DNA from: a virus
Length of the DNA stretch: 41,101 nucleotides
Strand: one strand, 5' to 3'
IMG/VR virus record: IMGVR_UViG_3300028031_000006
Coordinates: 1 to 41,101 of that record
The notes under the pieces are model-generated. The model ran no database searches. It was not told the DNA's origin and saw only the letters and a list, made by a program, of their open reading frames with translations. Below, one piece after another: positions 24,345-32,129 of the stretch (the stretch's first letter is position 1; every line of letters starts with the position of its first letter). The translations under genes were made by a program, and so were the position numbers.

Positions 24345-25735
24345 TCTGGAACCTCCAGTTTCACTTTACCGGTTAAATCGCTTTGCATCTTATCCTTCTT
24401 GCGAAGTGCCTCGGCAATGCGTTGTTCTACTGAGTTCGCTACAGCGAGCCGGATATACACAGGCTGTTTAAACAAGCCTGATTGCGCCTGGCGTATCGCA
24501 CCCACGCGCTCGTCCATCTGTTGGTTCAGCTCTAGGCTCCACTCTGCCCCGAACCAAAGAATAGTCCGGCCACCCTTTTGCAGGTTCAACCCATGGCCGG
24601 CAGACGCGGGATGGCAGCATAGTAGTCTGATCTTGCCCTTGTTCCAACGCTTAACGGCTTTAGGCTCGTTGATGTGGACAGCGTGGTTAAAGCGTTTCTT
24701 GATACGCAGCCAGTCTGACTTGAACTGAAACGCGATAATCAGGTTCTCTCCCTGGGTTTCGTTGATCACGTCTTCCAGTGCGTCGAGCTTCAAGTCGTGA
24801 ACGACATGAAACGGGCTGGTGTCGTCCATTGGGTCGGTATACACCGCGCCATTGCAGAACTGCGCTAATTTGTTTTGCAGGTTAGCGACCGATAAGGCTT
24901 CAACCGAAGTATCTTCGTCCAAGGCTAAGTAGAACTCGTCTTCCAGTTCTTTATACTGCGAACGTAACTTGTTTGATAAGTGAACAAGTACCGGAGGCGG
25001 GTTCAGGATCTCCGGCACATCGATATGGTCTTCTACTCGTACCGAGAATGCGACGTCCCTAAGCTTATCATCGATCTCTTCACCTTCGAACACGCTTCGC
25101 AGGTGCCACTTAAAGCCATTATAATCCTGCTCAAAGAACCGCTCTTTATACCACTTCTGAGTGCGTCCAAGGCGCACGCCTTGGTCGATCACGAACAACT
25201 GCGGCCATAACTGTAAATAACCGTTAGGCATAGGTGTACCACTTAGGTAATAAAGTCGGTGTATCTTAGGCAACACGTAGCGCGTGGCTCTGAAAGTGGT
25301 GGCTCCTGGAGTCTTGTACCCTTTGCAATCATCAATGATCACCATGTCATACGGCCAATCTTGCCCGAAACCTTTAACCAACCATGGCAAGTTTTCTTGG
25401 TTGATGATCTGTATTTTGCCTTTACCAAGCTTAGCTTCTCGTTGGTCGGGAGTACCGAACAGCAGTTTCACTTTACGCTGTAGACCATGCAAGTGTGTCC
25501 ACTCCGTGCATTCTTCAGCCCACGTGTGCTCAGCGGCTTTTTTGGTGGATACGACTAGCACTTTCTTGACTTCTTTAGCTTCCAAGAACTCTTGGGCTAC
25601 TGTCAGATTAACCACTGTCTTACCCGAACCCATACCCGCCCAACAACACTGGTTGTCGGTATCATCGGCAATCGGGTTAAGCAGGCGCTCCACCATTGCG
25701 TTCTGGTAGGCGTGGAAGTCGGAGCGTTTAAGCAC
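24341..25735 (-). CDS. SNF2-type superfamily 2 helicase
   Basis: 464 aa. From the chosen GTG the order is HAYQ (8-11), Walker A AGMGSGKT (33-40), motif II IIDDCK (133-138, replacing the usual DEAH), LSGTP (164-168), and in the second lobe CCHPASAGHGLNL and QQMDERVGAIRQAQ. This is a DNA-translocating ATPase typical of phage replication blocks next to VRR-NUC. The frame extends to a TTG at 25789, inside the VRR-NUC gene; GTG 25735, overlapping the VRR-NUC end by 8 bp, is more likely. Confidence 0.85.
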   Translation of the reverse strand: MLKRSDFHAYQNAMVERLLNPIADDTDNQCCWAGMGSGKTVVNLTVAQEFLEAKEVKKVLVVSTKKAAEHTWAEECTEWTHLHGLQRKVKLLFGTPDQREAKLGKGKIQIINQENLPWLVKGFGQDWPYDMVIIDDCKGYKTPGATTFRATRYVLPKIHRLYYLSGTPMPNGYLQLWPQLFVIDQGVRLGRTQKWYKERFFEQDYNGFKWHLRSVFEGEEIDDKLRDVAFSVRVEDHIDVPEILNPPPVLVHLSNKLRSQYKELEDEFYLALDEDTSVEALSVANLQNKLAQFCNGAVYTDPMDDTSPFHVVHDLKLDALEDVINETQGENLIIAFQFKSDWLRIKKRFNHAVHINEPKAVKRWNKGKIRLLCCHPASAGHGLNLQKGGRTILWFGAEWSLELNQQMDERVGAIRQAQSGLFKQPVYIRLAVANSVEQRIAEALRKKDKMQSDLTGKVKLEVPE

Positions 25736-26039
25736 GGCCAAACAAGATTGACTTAGCGTCCAGCAGGTCGTCACACACGTAGGTGTCAACCTTAACCCCC
25801 CTCATTTTTTTACTGAACCGGATTTGGGCGGAACTGGCAGGTTCCCCTAGTTTTTTGAACTCTATAAAGAACACTCTGCGGTTCTTTATAAAAATCCTGT
25901 CGTGCGCACCCCGATGGCCGGTGAATGCGACCTTGGCAGTAAAGAACCCGAGGCGTTTAGCGTACCGAACTGCCGCTTGCTCGATGCTTTTCTCCGTAAC
26001 AACGCGTTCACTGGCTTTCTTTGAGTCAAATGTTTTCAA
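25728..26039 (-). CDS. VRR-NUC nuclease
   Basis: 103 aa. EKSIEQAAVRYAKRLGF gives the N-terminal Glu (E20), GAHDRIF the Asp (D47), FFIEFKK the ExK pair (E60, K62), and a downstream Gln (Q72) completes the PD-(D/E)XK VRR-NUC site. Such stand-alone proteins cleave DNA structures and are routinely paired with SNF2 helicases in phages. The start is TTG at 26039, overlapping the upstream TGA (TTGA). Confidence 0.88.
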   Translation of the reverse strand: MKTFDSKKASERVVTEKSIEQAAVRYAKRLGFFTAKVAFTGHRGAHDRIFIKNRRVFFIEFKKLGEPASSAQIRFSKKMRGVKVDTYVCDDLLDAKSILFGRA

Positions 26040-26230
26040 TGGATTTTACCTCGGTAGGTGTCTTGCAACGCTTGCACTTGTTCAGCTAAAGCGATCACTG
26101 CTTCTTCCAAAGCATCACCGTAGGTGGACGCACCGGTGATGACTCGCTCCATTATATTGAATAGCTTCGGGTTCTTGTGGGCAAGAACGACGATCTGTGC
26201 TTGATTATTTAGTTCTTTGGTTTCGTTCAT
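26036..26230 (-). CDS. Hypothetical protein, 64 aa
   Basis: Small helical protein without a recognised family, between VRR-NUC and a short unknown gene. Its start lies in a 17-bp junction sequence (26225-26241) that recurs at 26413-26429; both junctions combine an AGAGGAAAAC leader with an overlapping ATGA. Confidence 0.7.
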   Translation of the reverse strand: MNETKELNNQAQIVVLAHKNPKLFNIMERVITGASTYGDALEEAVIALAEQVQALQDTYRGKIH

Positions 26231-26241
26231 GTTTTCCTCTT
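26225..26241 (-). repeat. 17-bp gene-junction repeat, copy 1
   Basis: GTTCATGTTTTCCTCTT (plus strand), identical at 26413-26429. Each copy encodes the last codons (KRKT) of one gene, the SD and the ATGA stop/start overlap with the next. Confidence 0.85.
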
Positions 26242-26418
26242 AGGCTGTCGCCATTCGCACATCCGTTCTACGACTTCGTCGCTCGGGCATTCGTCTACCC
26301 ATACGTGAGTTATTTTCGGAGCTCCTTTGTGCTTGTGTACCTGAGCCACTACAGCACGGTCGGAGCAACCGAAGTCTATCCCGATGGTCTGACTTTTACC
26401 TCTACCTCTTAAGTTCAT
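26227..26418 (-). CDS. Short protein with RNase H-like strand motif, 63 aa
   Basis: SQTIGIDFGCSDRAVVAQVH (residues 9-28) looks like the first beta-hairpin of an RNase H-like or resolvase fold, where Asp15 would be a metal ligand. At 63 residues the fold cannot be complete, so this may be a remnant or a small binding protein. It overlaps HNH and the 64-aa gene by 4 bp each. Function unknown. Confidence 0.65.
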   Translation of the reverse strand: MNLRGRGKSQTIGIDFGCSDRAVVAQVHKHKGAPKITHVWVDECPSDEVVERMCEWRQPKRKT

Positions 26419-26429
26419 GTTTTCCTCTT
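26413..26429 (-). repeat. 17-bp gene-junction repeat, copy 2
   Basis: Identical to 26225-26241; here it joins the HNH gene to the 63-aa gene. Confidence 0.85.
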
Positions 26430-26765
26430 GGTTTTTAACCGCTGGTTCTTCAGGTTGCTAACCTCTTGCAGGTGAGCAGGATTACAGCACAACCTATTCT
26501 CACAGGTGTGGTCTATCTGCTTTTTGTTGCTGACGAATCCGTGAACCAAGGAGTACATTAAACGATGCACGTACACGTATTGCCCTTTAACGTTTATCTT
26601 GCCGTAGCCTCCACCTCGTCCGTTACCGCTGGTCGCCCCCATCCACTCCCAACACTTAGTATCTTTGTGGACTTTTATCTTCCCCCGCAGTCTGTTAACT
26701 AAAGCGTCCCGTAGGGTAGAGTTAATAGCCATGTACGTAATTCCTAGGACGTGTTCTCGACTCAT
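26415..26765 (-). CDS. HNH endonuclease
   Basis: 116 aa. VHRLMYSLVHG (66-76, His67), QIDHTCENRLCCNPAHLQ (83-100) and a trailing N in SNLKNQ form an HNH site with a Cys set (C88, C93, C94) like the HNH_3 homing endonucleases. The start at 26765 makes an ATGA overlap with the polymerase stop; an open frame extends 24 codons further upstream within the polymerase gene. It may be a free-standing homing endonuclease inserted after the polymerase gene, or a domesticated nuclease. Confidence 0.88.
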   Translation of the reverse strand: MSREHVLGITYMAINSTLRDALVNRLRGKIKVHKDTKCWEWMGATSGNGRGGGYGKINVKGQYVYVHRLMYSLVHGFVSNKKQIDHTCENRLCCNPAHLQEVSNLKNQRLKTKRKT

Positions 26766-28876
26766 TTCCAAAACCTCCCTAATTCGCTGGCGGATGCGAT
26801 TAAAGGGATACCCTTCATCCACTTCTCTTTGACGCAAAGCAGTTTAGACATTTCTTCTGCACTGCCTTTACCCTTCTTAACGTCGGATACGATCTCGTCG
26901 TACACGGTTAACACGGTCTTCTTGTACACGGTTCCTCGGAGTCTCAGTTGCGCGGCTACCATGATATCACGCGCTACCGCTTGGACTATGTTCTCCACCC
27001 ACTTGCCGCCGTAGCTCTTAAGCACGCCCCATTGGCGGGTCTTGCTGTCCATGCCGAAGTAGCGTACCTCTTTACCGAAGTTACCCGGGCGAATGTGTGG
27101 GTTAACATAGTGCAGCATTCGACCACTCGGTAGTTTGATCCACAGGTAGTTAACGCCTTTGTATTTACCCGCTTTAAACACGACGTACTTGCCTGCTTGA
27201 ATGGCACGCCCTGGGTTCTCGATCGCACGTATAGCAGCTCGATCGCAGACTTCCCAGAGTCCTAAGGGGCCGTGGTCTCCACGCTTGTTGGCAAGATGTG
27301 GATTACTTTGACGGTACTGGTCAACCACGTACATCTGGTACTGTTCTGTGGTGTCCAGCTTTCGCTTTTTAGCTTTCTTGCGCTGCTCGTTATGCCAATC
27401 CAGTGTGCTGTGCAAACGGGCAGGTAGTACGAAACCATCTGGCACTTGGATGTCTATCTTTAGGTTGGTTGACATGGTGTTGAGCGCCATGAAGCCACCA
27501 GCGTACCCACAAGCCAGCGTCACAGCCTTGCCGCCTTGGTACTCGTTGGTGCCTTTCTCGATGTGTTTAACCGGCTTCTGGAATACACCGGATGCTGCGA
27601 TCTTGTAGATGCGAGAACTGTCGCCTTCTTCATCCCCCTTGCGGATCTCCCGTAACACGTCTTTACCACCTGCCAGCCAGTGCAAAACACGTGGCTCAAT
27701 GGACGAATAGTCAGGAGCAATTAACCGGTGCCCTTTTGAAGCGGTTAAAGCTGTTCGTATCAAGCTGCATAGTACGTCAATCGGGTTACCGTAGACCATG
27801 TCAATCAGTTCTACGTCACCCTGCTTAACGAGCTTCAATGGCTCGCCGTAGGTCTGGAACGTAGGCCGTGGCAGGTTAGCTGTGTTAATCCCGCGACTGG
27901 CTGTACGACCTGTACCGGCTGCTTGGTATATCTCCATGCCTCGCAATCGGTGGTCTTTACGATCCGCCCATGCCAACATGTTCAGGTACTTCTTAGGCAT
28001 GGTACTGGCGCAGGCTATCTTGAGTTCCATTACCTGTTTAACCATCGGGAACTTACACTCCTGTGCGGCTTTTAAGAGGGTATCGCCCTGCATGTTGGGT
28101 AGCTTTTGCAGGTTAGCGTGGAACCAACTGAGCAATTGAGTATTGCTGTTCGGGTTGGCCAGCTGCGTTAAGAACCGCATCTTAGTAAGCTGTTGCTCCT
28201 TAACGCCGGTGTACATCTGGTATGCAGTCTTGCACAACTTCACGTCCACCTTCATACCGCGCCAGTTTTGTTGTTGGTTCAGTATCCAGACTTGACGTTC
28301 TGTCTTGCTCAGGGGGCGCAAGTGGTTAGACTTGTGGCGTTCCGCGATTACGTCTTGTACGCAGTAGGCGCCTAACTCTTCCATCAACGGCCAATACTCG
28401 TCGCCCCAGTAGGTTACAGGGTCTTCCAGTTCACCTTTGCGAGGGCCTTTAGTATGCTTCTGCGGGACACACAGTTTACGGATTAACGCGTAACCGGACT
28501 TGTCTTTACTTTGCTCGACTCCTGGAAGCTTCATCTGTGCACTGATCATGCCTAGCGATTGTGGCCAGTTCGAAGCGCAAGCTAAGGCCATGGTGTCATG
28601 CCATTGGTTGAAGTCGATCTTTAGCCCGAGCACGTTTTTTATAATGCAGCACTCGAAGAAGGAGTAGAACGCGTGCAGTTCGTCACCTGATTTCAGTAGC
28701 TTCTTAACGACTTCGCGTATTCCAGGGGTATGTCGGCTTCGCATTACTTCACCGTTGTTCTTAGCCCACCCTAGCCACAGTACCCGAGTAGAGGGATGTC
28801 TTGAGTAAACCCACGCTCCGTGTGTCAGTAAGTCGCACTCGCTGTAGGTCTCGAAGTCTAAGTGATATTTATTCAT
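26762..28876 (-). CDS. Family A DNA polymerase with 3'-5' exonuclease
   Basis: 704 aa replicative polymerase. Exonuclease: LDFET (Exo I, D7/E9), WHDT (Exo II, D94), YCVQD (Exo III, Y171/D175). Polymerase: motif A APDYSSIEPR (387-396), motif B region KAVTLACGYAGG (450-461), motif C TVYDE (657-661, Tyr in place of the usual His). No 5'-nuclease domain is present. It clusters with SSB-, DUF2800- and helicase-type genes, as in many phages that replicate independently of host Pol III. SD GAGGTGG precedes the ATG. Confidence 0.95.
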   Translation of the reverse strand: MNKYHLDFETYSECDLLTHGAWVYSRHPSTRVLWLGWAKNNGEVMRSRHTPGIREVVKKLLKSGDELHAFYSFFECCIIKNVLGLKIDFNQWHDTMALACASNWPQSLGMISAQMKLPGVEQSKDKSGYALIRKLCVPQKHTKGPRKGELEDPVTYWGDEYWPLMEELGAYCVQDVIAERHKSNHLRPLSKTERQVWILNQQQNWRGMKVDVKLCKTAYQMYTGVKEQQLTKMRFLTQLANPNSNTQLLSWFHANLQKLPNMQGDTLLKAAQECKFPMVKQVMELKIACASTMPKKYLNMLAWADRKDHRLRGMEIYQAAGTGRTASRGINTANLPRPTFQTYGEPLKLVKQGDVELIDMVYGNPIDVLCSLIRTALTASKGHRLIAPDYSSIEPRVLHWLAGGKDVLREIRKGDEEGDSSRIYKIAASGVFQKPVKHIEKGTNEYQGGKAVTLACGYAGGFMALNTMSTNLKIDIQVPDGFVLPARLHSTLDWHNEQRKKAKKRKLDTTEQYQMYVVDQYRQSNPHLANKRGDHGPLGLWEVCDRAAIRAIENPGRAIQAGKYVVFKAGKYKGVNYLWIKLPSGRMLHYVNPHIRPGNFGKEVRYFGMDSKTRQWGVLKSYGGKWVENIVQAVARDIMVAAQLRLRGTVYKKTVLTVYDEIVSDVKKGKGSAEEMSKLLCVKEKWMKGIPLIASASELGRFWK

Positions 28877-28889
28877 GGGTTGCCACCTC

Positions 28890-29139
28890 GTTTAAAGTTA
28901 ATTCCCCGTTCTCGCGTCACAGGTGGGGTTGAAGCCTGCCTCTTCGCCCAGGAATAAGGGGCTGACGCTTTTACCGTTATTCGGTTTTAAACTTAAACCC
29001 CCCGTTTCTGCGTCACAGGTGGGGAGAAAGCCTGCTATCAATCCCGAGGAGCACGGGAAGACGCGGGGTTGTTCTTTACCAGCTTTCGGGTTTAAAAATA
29101 ATTCCCCGTCTTCGCACAACGAGTGGGGTTGAATCTCGT
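28890..29139. repeat. Three imperfect tandem repeats (~96-105 bp)
   Basis: Units begin near 28890, 28984 and 29090. Each contains a TTTAAA-type start, a CCCCGT block, and GTGGGG about 20 bp on (at 28923, 29019 and 29123). Units 1 and 2 share CGTCACAGGTGGGG exactly. The spacing is 96 and then 104-105 bp, and both strands stay open across much of it. This region forms the long leader of the DNA polymerase gene. Confidence 0.85.
28898..29119 (-). CDS. Possible Cys-containing repeat protein, 73 aa
   Basis: A TTG-started frame made of the tandem repeats. The recurring peptide unit is PTCDAxTG, then LxLxPxxGK, then AGF, with periods of 35 and 32 residues. There is no good SD before the TTG. The frame continues upstream, without a stop, to the TAA of the ssDNA-binding protein gene, so it could only be translated by a weak start or by read-through. 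It may instead be non-coding repeats that happen to be open. Confidence 0.35.
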   Translation of the reverse strand: MCEDGELFLNPKAGKEQPRVFPCSSGLIAGFLPTCDAETGGLSLKPNNGKSVSPLFLGEEAGFNPTCDARTGN

Positions 29140-29182
29140 AACCTTGGCAGTGGCATTGCCATAGTGCTAGAAAACAAAAACC

Positions 29183-29818
29183 TTAGTTTTCGTCGTCATC
29201 CCAATCTTCGTCATCTTCTTCATCGAAGTCGAAACCATCGGTTGCTTCGTCAAAATCGACAGGTGGTGCGCCGAACGGTTCGTCGTCGCCAGCGTGGACT
29301 ATAGCCAATAAATCCATGCCTAACATAGGATTGGATTCGGCAGTACCGTTACCTTCCCACACCCACATGTTAACTTTAGCATCCACCCGGCAGCCTGCAT
29401 AAAACATGTTTTTAGAGTTAGCTTCATCTTCTTCAACAGGAGCGCCTCGGCTGTCCAATATAAAAGGACGGACTTTGTTCTTAACGTGCAACGTGACACA
29501 CTTCTTATACTCGTCACGGTTGTTCTCCATGCGGTCGCGTTCGACGTCAGTTTTTATCGCAAGATACGTGGCTTTGGGGGGTACCCCGTCTAGCCCTGAT
29601 GCGATCAGTTCCTTACTGTGCTTTAGCATGGCTTTAGCAATCTTTTTGTGTTTACCTTTAACGTCATCCAGCATTAGTATGCAACTGAACTTCTGTATTT
29701 TACCTTTGAAGGTGCCTTGTCGAAAGAAGTTAGGTCGTGACAGTCGTGCCCCTTTAATCATAAAGGTTTGGTTAGTCCGGCTATCGTCTTTCTGTTTTTC
29801 GTTTTTCTTTTTACTCAT
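29183..29818 (-). CDS. DUF2815-type single-stranded DNA-binding protein
   Basis: 211 aa. Basic N terminus, then IKGARLSRPNFF and the OB-like body with KGKIQKFSCILMLDD and later NMFYAGCRVDAKVNMWVWEG, as in the DUF2815 family that accompanies DUF2800 and PolA in phages. The last ~25 residues are almost all Asp/Glu, the acidic tail typical of SSBs that recruits partners. The reading frame remains open for 94 codons past its TAA, into the tandem repeats. Confidence 0.8.
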   Translation of the reverse strand: MSKKKNEKQKDDSRTNQTFMIKGARLSRPNFFRQGTFKGKIQKFSCILMLDDVKGKHKKIAKAMLKHSKELIASGLDGVPPKATYLAIKTDVERDRMENNRDEYKKCVTLHVKNKVRPFILDSRGAPVEEDEANSKNMFYAGCRVDAKVNMWVWEGNGTAESNPMLGMDLLAIVHAGDDEPFGAPPVDFDEATDGFDFDEEDDEDWDDDEN

Positions 29819-29856
29819 TTCAAGTTTCCTCGTTTTTACGTTTTAAGTTTTACAGT

Positions 29857-31062
29857 TTAAGTGTCATTCTCGAATTCGAATCCTTCGAGTGCTTCAGCTT
29901 TAGGGCTGACTGCTTCGCGGGAATCGCTTTCAGGAACAACGACTAGTTTACCATCGATGTACTCGATGAATTTCTTTTTCCACGCGTCAGGTATGCCCTT
30001 CATTTTACGGGCTACTGCGGGGGTTATAACCTTGCTAACGACTACATCGTGGTTACTGATGTTGCGATTGTTCTTAAGGCGACGCAGTATCGCTTCATCA
30101 TCTTCAGTGTACTTCTGAGACTTACGACCTTTGACCAGCTTCAAACCTTTGACCTTTTCACCAGCGTTGAGCGCCGTTTCGGCTTGTTCTTTGCCAAGCT
30201 TAAGAACCTTCTGCACCAAGGAGGTGTTGGCCACCAGTCGCTCAAGACGCTGGTGCGACGCGTCTGACATGAAGTCATCTACGTCTTGAGGCTCTTCACT
30301 TAAGAAGTCAAACCCGTCCAGTGCTTCTTCTTTAACAAACCGATCTAACTCAGCGCAACCTTCCGGTTGTTTGCCGACTTTACACCATTGGCACTGCTTG
30401 GTTCCAGCGTGTAGGGGGGCACCTTTCTTGCTCGCGGCCTTGCCTGCTTTCTTAGCTTTCTTGGCGAACTTCATAAGCTGGCGGATGTTGATCTCGTAGG
30501 AACTTACGTGGTCAAGCCGTGGCTGATGGATGGTGATCTTGATACCACGTATCATTTCGAACATGGACATTAAGTCCCACGCTCCGAGGGCATACAGCAG
30601 ACCTTGCTTGTTCTTATAAGCGTTGACCATAATGCCTTTGCCGTATTTCAGATCGACAATCTCTAGGATACCATCAGCGTTAAGGGATACGAAGTCGGCT
30701 GTACCGAAGCCTCCGCCCACCCACCGTGAGTAGTCGATGCGCTGCTCAACGTGGGTCTCGCCACCTAAAGCATTACAGTAGTCTACGTACTGAGACACGT
30801 AAAACACCATGTCTTTAGTAACCGTAAAAGTCTTCGGTAAACCTTTAGACTGATCATGCTTGGGGAGCGTTAGTTCTTCGTATTTATAGTAGTCTGGTTG
30901 TATGCCCCGCTTTAAACACCGTTCAGCAAGGTAATGGGCGCAGGTGCCTTCGTGCGCGAACTCGGAGTTCTCCTCTGGCAGGTCTTTGGATAATGTGACA
31001 CTGCCTGGGCAAGCGAACCAGCGTTCGGCGCTGCTTGCGCCTAATGATGAGTGCTGTGCCAT
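29857..31062 (-). CDS. DUF2800 Cas4/RecB-like nuclease
   Basis: 401 aa. SSAERWFACPGS (10-21), HEGTCAHYLAE (37-47), GTADFVSL (120-127, D123) and EIVDLKYGKG (134-143, D137/K139) form the PD-(D/E)XK site. A Cys group follows in KQCQWCKVG and GC near residues 220-235, a possible iron-sulfur or zinc site as in Cas4/AddB-type nucleases. It neighbours the SSB-like gene, suggesting recombination-linked replication. The ATG at 31062 follows the upstream TAG after two bases. Confidence 0.88.
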   Translation of the reverse strand: MAQHSSLGASSAERWFACPGSVTLSKDLPEENSEFAHEGTCAHYLAERCLKRGIQPDYYKYEELTLPKHDQSKGLPKTFTVTKDMVFYVSQYVDYCNALGGETHVEQRIDYSRWVGGGFGTADFVSLNADGILEIVDLKYGKGIMVNAYKNKQGLLYALGAWDLMSMFEMIRGIKITIHQPRLDHVSSYEINIRQLMKFAKKAKKAGKAASKKGAPLHAGTKQCQWCKVGKQPEGCAELDRFVKEEALDGFDFLSEEPQDVDDFMSDASHQRLERLVANTSLVQKVLKLGKEQAETALNAGEKVKGLKLVKGRKSQKYTEDDEAILRRLKNNRNISNHDVVVSKVITPAVARKMKGIPDAWKKKFIEYIDGKLVVVPESDSREAVSPKAEALEGFEFENDT

Positions 31063-31064
31063 GA

Positions 31065-31574
31065 CTACTTAGAACCCTTATTCGCTTTTTGCATTTCTTT
31101 CCAAGGCTTCTTGAAGTGTGCCCAGAACTCGTCAAACTGCTCCGGCTTTACGTCGGCTAATAGCTTGGCACCCACCATGTTCAAGGCTTCGCGCATGTCG
31201 TCCTTGGTAATCCAACCGTCAAGTAGTTGAACGATGCGACGCTGAATCCGCTTGTGACGCTTCGCGTTTGAAGCTGCGTCGGTGTCGGGTTTGGCTTTTT
31301 GCTTTTTGGGCTTTTCTTCGGTGTCTTTGTCTAAGGCTTTCTCCGCCTCAGCTTTTGCTTCCTCTACCGTGTCACCGAACCCTACTCCTATAGCTTCCGT
31401 TTTCGGTTTCGGTTTTGTTTTTTTAGTTTTAGCAGCCTTAAGACTAGCTCCATGCACTTCAACTACTGTGTTGTCTTCGTCAGGTGCGTTAGCTAACTGC
31501 TTCGCCGCTTCAGCGAATAGTGTAGCCAGGTTGTTGAGCAGTGCCAGTAAAGCTTTGCTTGTGTAATCCATCAA
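31065..31574 (-). CDS. Hypothetical protein with charged linker, 169 aa
   Basis: N-terminal helix (LLALLNNLATLFAEAAKQLA), then a Lys/Pro/Glu-rich low-complexity linker (about 50-105), then a helical C-terminal domain (IQRRIVQLLDGWITKDDMRE, FWAHFKKPWKEM). No family recognised. It could be an accessory factor of the nuclease downstream. SD AAGAGGAAAC precedes the ATG. Confidence 0.75.
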   Translation of the reverse strand: MMDYTSKALLALLNNLATLFAEAAKQLANAPDEDNTVVEVHGASLKAAKTKKTKPKPKTEAIGVGFGDTVEEAKAEAEKALDKDTEEKPKKQKAKPDTDAASNAKRHKRIQRRIVQLLDGWITKDDMREALNMVGAKLLADVKPEQFDEFWAHFKKPWKEMQKANKGSK

Positions 31575-31587
31575 TGTTTCCTCTTTA

Positions 31588-31612
31588 GGTTTAAGTAATT
31601 TGTAATTGCGTG
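31588..31612 (-). repeat. 25-bp leader repeat, copy 1
   Basis: Exact 25-bp direct repeat with 31816-31840 (plus strand begins GGTTTAAGTAATTTG, ends TTGCGTG). It lies in the leader of the 31065-31574 gene. Confidence 0.9.
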
Positions 31613-31634
31613 TCGTGCTGTTGTCGTAGCCTAT

Positions 31635-31790
31635 TTAGTCTAGAGGTGCTTCGTCTGTCTCGCCTTGCACCCACTCAAGGGCTACTTTAACCCCCTGCTC
31701 GTAAGTCATTCCGGGGTACACGGATTGTCCCGCGTCTTCCGCCTCTAGGCACTTGTTCAAAACATCATCTATTTCTGCTTGTTCTCTCAT
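31635..31790 (-). CDS. Small conserved-type phage protein, 51 aa
   Basis: ATG at 31790, stop TAA at 31635-31637. The C-terminal half, MTYEQGVKVALEWVQGE, has the form seen in many short phage proteins ('Y.G.TYE.GV..AL.WV.G') of unknown function. It is the promoter-proximal gene of the replication unit, with SD GGAGTGG and the strong promoter at 31847-31874 just upstream. Confidence 0.75.
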   Translation of the reverse strand: MREQAEIDDVLNKCLEAEDAGQSVYPGMTYEQGVKVALEWVQGETDEAPLD

Positions 31791-31815
31791 TTTCCACTCC
31801 GTTAAAGTTGTTTTT

Positions 31816-31840
31816 GGTTTAAGTAATTTGTAATTGCGTG
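31816..31840 (-). repeat. 25-bp leader repeat, copy 2
   Basis: Exact match to 31588-31612. It falls just downstream of the leftward -10 box, so it is the first transcribed sequence of the replication mRNA and also recurs one gene later. Confidence 0.9.
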
Positions 31841-31846
31841 GCGAGC

Positions 31847-31874
31847 ATCATATCAGAAAAAACTTGCATGTCAA
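31847..31874 (-). promoter_or_regulatory. Leftward replication promoter
   Basis: Minus strand: -35 TTGACA (31869-31874), 16-bp spacer, extended -10 TGATATGAT with TATGAT at 31847-31852. A near-consensus sigma70 promoter for the 31790-to-23458 unit. It overlaps the rightward promoter of the 31902 gene, so the two must compete or be jointly regulated. Confidence 0.85.
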
Positions 31875-31895
31875 ATAATCTTACATTAGTATGTT
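31864..31895 (+). promoter_or_regulatory. Weak rightward promoter for leaderless mRNA
   Basis: -10 TATGTT (31890-31895), 6 nt before the ATG at 31902. TTGCAT (31864-31869) is the only -35-like hexamer, but its 20-bp spacing is too long for a good promoter. It overlaps the -35 region of the leftward promoter. Confidence 0.35.
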
Positions 31896-31901
31896 CAACC
31901 T

Positions 31902-32129
31902 ATGACGATACAAGACCAGATTGAACAGATGGAAACTAAGGCTCAAGCCTTGGAACTCTATAAACTGATAACGCAAAACCCTGATGCACGAATAGAAGAC
32001 TTTACCAACTGGGCGGGGTTTCAACGACAAACGTACTACGATTGGGACAACCCGTTACCTGATAAAACGCGCTTCCAACTGTACGGTCGACTGACCAAGC
32101 TGCTCAAGGAAACGACTCATGCCAAATGA
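31902..32129 (+). CDS. Possible HTH regulator, 75 aa
   Basis: Residues about 30-46 (ARIEDFTNWAGFQRQTYYDW) have the spacing of a helix-turn-helix. It is small, divergent from a strong promoter, and its own start is leaderless, a layout like Cro-type or early regulators. The DNA-binding claim is inference. Its end overlaps the primase gene by 11 bp. Confidence 0.6.
   Translation: MTIQDQIEQMETKAQALELYKLITQNPDARIEDFTNWAGFQRQTYYDWDNPLPDKTRFQLYGRLTKLLKETTHAK

Noticed and set aside
25736-25789. TTG-started longer helicase
   Set aside because: The extension lies wholly inside the VRR-NUC gene and lacks an SD; GTG 25735 retains all helicase motifs.
28923-29132. Plus-strand open frame of about 70 codons across the tandem repeats
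   Set aside because: It only mirrors the repeat structure, starts with GTG without a proper SD and opposes the replication operon. It is used only as a caution against the minus-strand coding call.
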